This document shows, one piece after another, positions 59,968 to 64,000 of a stretch of DNA of 64,000 bases (its first letter is position 1; the number at the start of each line of letters is the position of its first letter). A program made the translations under genes and the position numbers. Source of the DNA: Garcia nutans (Eukaryota; Streptophyta; Magnoliopsida; Malpighiales; Euphorbiaceae); the NCBI GenBank assembly GCA_947685225.1, contig CANTUV010000026.1, positions 54,831,501-54,895,500 of the forward strand, written 5' to 3'. The notes below the pieces were generated by a model. The model made no database searches and was not told the origin of the DNA. It saw nothing but the letters and a program-made list of their open reading frames with translations.

Positions 59968-61162
59968 TTTTTTTTTTTTTGAAAAAATACATATTTGCAC
60001 CCTTAAATTTTATGTCAGATATAAATTAAGTCTTTAAACTTCTATTTGATTAAATTAAGCCCTTAACTGTGGTTAAATATGCGAAAGACACACATTGCCA
60101 AAATCGCATTAACAAATATTTGTTCTTCTTTATTTCTTATTTCTCATTTGTTTTGCTCTGTTTTATCTCTTACTAAAATATAACAAGTAATACTAATAAT
60201 TTCAAGGTTTTAGAGATGGTATTTCAATGTAGTTTTTAATAATTTGGGATTATATCGAAGCACCATTAATTTTTCTTCTATTAAAGCTTTCAATTGTCAT
60301 TTGTTTGATTATGTCTTGCAGGTTTATCAACTCTCCATTAGAGCTGTGTGTTGACTTTTTTAGTCATCTGATCGAATCATAGTTCAACATCATATTAGTG
60401 AAGTTAGGAACCAAAATTTCAGTTAGAAATCAAGCCATCGTAGCCGTTGTCTTGCTATTTCAAAATTTTTAACTGCAAAAATTCATAAATTGAGAAGAGA
60501 AAATAAACATAATTATTTTACTTTCGTGCGATTTTCAAAATCCATCAAATTTTTATGTCCATTCATTTTTTTCTCGTATATTTTATAGATTAAATCTAAA
60601 ATAGAAGCTCACGTCTGCGAGTATTAGAAATTATAATGACACGACTGAACAGGGAGACAACTTGTAGAGCATCAGAAGGAGTATTATACTTTTGTAGCTG
60701 CAATGTCTCAAAAAATATATAATACAATGAAAGAAACAAGTTGAAGAAGAAAAAAAAAAGAAATGGAAAAAAATGAAAAGACAGATAATCAAATTACCTT
60801 AAAAGATAAGAAAAAAGCAAAAGGAGAGAAATGGAGCGAATGGTCAGAGGATGAAAAAATGTGGAAGAGAGACGAAGCACTATGAGAGAGACAGAAAATT
60901 TTTATTTTTAATTCACTAAACATAACATTTTGGCTATATCAAAATTTACCGTTTTAATTACCTGTTACTAATGTGGGATTTTTAACATTTCATGCGATTT
61001 TATAGAGATTTGAGCCACTCACATTTAATTGACATTAAATAAATAGTTAATTTTACCATCTTAAATGGTTTAGGGGCTCATTTTGATCAAATAAAAATTG
61101 AAAGACTTAATTTGTAACTGTCTAAAGTTGAGGGTCAAAAAAATGGGCTTTTTCTTTTTTCT
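59968..61162. mobile_element. Non-autonomous element with about 85-bp diverged terminal inverted repeats
   Basis: The left end (59979-60065) reads GAAAAAATACATATTTGCAC then CCTTAAATTTT...AATTAAGTC...TATTTGATTAAATTAAGCCC. The reverse complement of the right end reads GAAAAAGCCCATTTTTTTGA then CCCTCAACTTT...AATTAAGTC...TATTTGATCAAAATGAGCCC. About three quarters of positions agree. Both sides abut T runs, so a target duplication cannot be recognised. The layout is similar to Mutator-like (MULE) MITE families common in eudicots. The 1-kb interior has no open frame. Confidence 0.6.
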
Positions 61163-61751
61163 TTTTTAATTTTTTTTAACATATTTTGAAATATTATGAA
61201 AAACAAAATTAGCACGCACGAAAAATAAAAAGGATTTTCGACGACGCGGCTACCATACACTTGATTTTTGTTCTGTGTGTATTTTAATATAAAGTTCAAA
61301 TTTTAAAATTTTTAGTTTAAATTTAATATAAACAATAAAAAAATAAAAGAACAATAATGGCTCCAAGTCCTACCTAATCATTTTGTAGATAGAGAGGCTC
61401 AGGCTGTTCCTCATCTTCGCAAATTCACAATCTCCTCAAAATCTCTCGAAGCCAAACAGTAAACAACCAGCCAGAGAGGCAAAGAGAGAGATAAGTTTTC
61501 TAAAGCAAATCAATTCGATTTTTATCTGTATAGTTTAGGGTTTGGTGTTGAGTTTTAGCAGTGGGGTACCGTTCTTTGTTTCGTTCTATTTTAGGGTTTT
61601 TATGATTAGGATCAAATCAAAATCAAAGCTGTAGACTGATTCATTGATTGAGCGAGCGAACGAGCGAGAGAGAGAGAGAGAGAGAGAAAGGGTGTTGATT
61701 TCCTTCTCCGTCTCTCTGCTCTGGCGGTAATATAAAAGTAAATATAGGAGG
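61163..61751 (+). promoter_or_regulatory. Promoter and leader of the propeller-like gene
   Basis: AT-rich proximal sequence, then a leader that is clearly less AT-rich from about 61380, with a (GA)n tract at about 61655-61687 before the ATG at 61752. No TATA box stands out. Confidence 0.45.
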
Positions 61752-64000
61752 ATGGAAGGACGGAGGATATCAGCGAATCCTAGGCCGTGCTCCGGAAGGA
61801 GGATATTGGCAAGAAAAAGACCTCGCGCTAATGGATTTGTTAACACAGTTAAGAAGCTTCAGAGACGTGAGATTTCTTCTAAACGGGATCGTGCATTTAG
61901 TATGAGCAATGCCCAGGAGAGGTTTCGCAATATGCGTTTGATGGTCTCTTCCATTTTATTCTCTTTTAATCCATTCATTTGGGTCAACTTCTATATCTGC
62001 ATTATCTTTTTTTTATGTTCAAAATTAGGGAAAAGAGAAGAATCCTAATTGTTTTGCTTTTAAAATTTGAAGTTCTGCAAATTTCACTTTTATTATAGCT
62101 TGCACTTGTATATCTTAACACATAATTATTGTTGTTAAAAGCTGGTGACTCGTTTCCGACTTAAATGCTACTAATTCTTGTTTATTCTCTAGTTATTATT
62201 TATTACCCGGAGTTTTATCCGCTTCGAGCTTTTTTTTTACTGATGAACAAAAACTATTACTTCACCAATTCATTGCTCTGAAAATTGCTTGCTAGATGGG
62301 CTTCGTATAGAACTATTTTCATTTAGATTTAATTGTTTTGGTTATTCAATGCTTTGGTGCATCAGAAAAGTAAGATATAAGCTATCATCTCGTTCATGTT
62401 TTAGACGTGGCATGAAATGTTCTTGTTCTTTTATTTTTATTTTGGCCGCAATATAGATTTTTAAATGTTTGGTTTACTCTGATTAGGAGGAGTATGATAC
62501 TCATGATCCCAAGGGCCATTGCTCAGTAGTGCTACCCTTTTTGATGAAAAGAACGAAGGTCATTGAGATTGTGGCTGCACGAGATATTGTTTTTGCTCTT
62601 GCACATTCTGGTGTGTGTGCAGCATTTAGCAGAGGTAATAACAGTAATTATGATACTAAAAAGAAATACTAAGAGTCATTAAGGATCTTTATTTTCACCA
62701 CAATTTTCTTTTCCAGGTGAGGGAAGATGATTGTATATCATGCATTTGTAATTTGTTGGCTATTTTAAATGCAGAGACAAACCAGAGGATATGTTTTTTG
62801 AATGTGAGTCCTGATGAAGTTATTCGAAGCTTGTTCTACAACAAGAACAATGATTCACTAATCACAGTTTCAGTTTATGCTTCGGACAATTTCAGTTCCT
62901 TGAAGTGCAGATCAACTAGAATCGAGTTTGTTAATATCTTCTCTTTGTTTGTATCACTATTATTTTATTTATGAAATTGTATGATGCATGTATTTGTATT
63001 TAAATATTCAGGTACATAAGGAGGGGCAAGCCAGATGCTGGTTTTGCACTTTTCGAGTCTGAGTCTTTGAAGTGGCCTGGGTTTGTAGAGTTTGATGATG
63101 TTAATGGAAAAGTCCTAACCTACTCTGCACAAGACAGGTAACTTCCTATCCATGTAAGGTGCGATTGCAAAATGTTTTGTTTCCTACTCAGACATTATGT
63201 TAATTAATCATTATTGTCAGTGTATACAAGGTCTTTGACCTTAAAAACTATACAATGCTGTACTCTATATCAGATAAGCATGTACAAGAAATCAAAATCA
63301 GGTGACCTCTCTGTCTCTCTCTCATTATATCACTGCATATGATGCACTCAGTCATACTCACACTTGGGATCTTAATGTCTAATTTATTAAGTTATTTGCA
63401 TCAGTCCGGGCATTATGTTGTTAATTTTCAATGGAGCAAGCAGCCATGTTCCTCTTAAGATTTTATCAATTGAGGATGGCACAGTTCTCAAAGCCTTCAA
63501 CCATCTGCTTCATCGAAATAAGAAGGTGGACTTCATTGAACAATTTAATGAAAAACTGCTTGTCAAGCAGGAAAACGAGAATCTCCAGATTCTAGATGTG
63601 AGTTAACCAGATCTTTTTAAGCAACCATCTCTGGGCCTAACCAGATCTTTTTAAGCAACCATCTCTGGGCCTAACCAGATCTTTTTAAGCAACCATCTCT
63701 GGGCCTTGACCATTTCTTTTTAATGTCAGTAATAGTATATTCCTCTATGCAGGTTCGGAATGCAGAGCTAATGGAAGTTAGCACAACTGAATTCATGACT
63801 CCCTCTGCATTTATCTTTCTTTATGAGAATCAGTTGTTCTTAACTTTCAGAAATAGAACTGTTGCTGTCTGGAATTTTCGTGGGGAGCTTGTGACTTCAT
63901 TTGAGGATCACCTGTTATGGCATCTTGATTGTAACACAAATAACATATACATAACAAGCGATCAGGATCTTATCATTTCTTACTGCAAAGCTGAATCTGA
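61752..64000 (+). CDS. Conserved WD40/propeller-like protein, N-terminal part (partial)
   Basis: Seven exons with GT..AG borders and consistent phases: 61752-61943, 62487-62634, 62775-62925, 63012-63137, 63221-63301, 63405-63597 and 63753 to the window end. They give at least 379 residues. The N-terminus is basic (GRRILARKRPRANGFVNTVK). The rest alternates short beta-strand-like segments, for example KRTKVIEIVAARDIVFALAH, ETNQRICFLNVSPDEVIRSL, FVEFDDVNGKVLTYSAQDSV, YKVFDLKNYTMLYSISDKHV, LKILSIEDGTVLKAFNHLLH and NRTVAVWNFRGELVTSFEDH, which fits a WD40-type propeller. I recall highly similar uncharacterised proteins across land plants, with no established function. Intron 6 carries a 34-bp triplication. 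No lesion was seen; the rest lies beyond 64000. Confidence 0.85.
63604..63705. repeat. 34-bp unit repeated three times within an intron
   Basis: Three identical head-to-tail copies (63604-63637, 63638-63671, 63672-63705) of a unit starting TAACCAGATC and ending TCTGGGCC, just after the donor site of intron 6 of the propeller-like gene. Confidence 0.95.

Noticed and set aside
1..64000. tRNA, rRNA or other structured RNA genes
   Set aside because: No convincing tRNA box A/B pair with cloverleaf (only a SINE-like relic at 44104-44213) and no rRNA similarity was noticed by eye. A tRNAscan or Rfam search would settle it.

Overview
The window is a stretch of plant nuclear genome. Small introns with GT..AG borders, Ty1-copia and Ty3-gypsy LTR elements, hAT-type and other inverted-repeat elements, and plant-specific gene families (PIN-LIKES, MAKR, CYP714-type P450, LEA_2/NHL, MED33) all point to an eudicot. 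A rosid is plausible, but I cannot name the species. Base composition is very AT-rich outside genes, with many (TA)n, (TAA)n and (GA)n tracts.

Layout. 1-1137: 5' part of a PILS6-like auxin-carrier gene on the minus strand, running off the left edge. 2390-7103: a young, almost complete Ty1-copia element (LTRs differ at 3 of 302 positions) disabled by a small deletion in reverse transcriptase. 9307-24148: an approximately 8-kb tandem duplication of a block that held a CYP714-like P450 and the 3' end of a membrane-associated kinase regulator (MAKR) gene. Both P450 copies are dead, and only the right-hand MAKR gene (24033-25890) is whole. Each duplicate carries its own hAT-type insertion at a different site, so both insertions came after the duplication. 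26760-28335: Ty3-gypsy gag/protease relic. 30822-31400: intact CML42-like calcium sensor. 32.2-34.9 kb: cluster of small inverted-repeat elements. 35817-36530: intact unrecognised protein with S/T-P sites and an RxL motif. 36959-37345: a complete TRIM (miniature LTR element). 38778-45178: two LEA_2/NHL paralogues, the first split by a 523-bp hAT-type insertion with an 8-bp target duplication, the second intact. 46.1-47.2 kb: MITE and foldback element in (TAA)n repeats. 47.2-53.8 kb: gene-empty, very AT-rich. 53878-58441: a MED33/REF4-like Mediator subunit gene without its 5' exons, with one frameshift and one nonsense codon. 59968-61162: element with diverged terminal inverted repeats. 61752-64000: first seven exons of a conserved propeller-like protein, running off the right edge.

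The live genes have unrelated roles: auxin homeostasis, receptor-kinase regulation, calcium sensing, a membrane-anchored LEA_2 protein and conserved housekeeping. There is no operon-like logic. What is distinctive is decay and transposition: a tandem block with mutually exclusive insertions that order events in time, and a gene cut by a short element without other visible damage. I found no evidence of a novel enzymatic or defence system.
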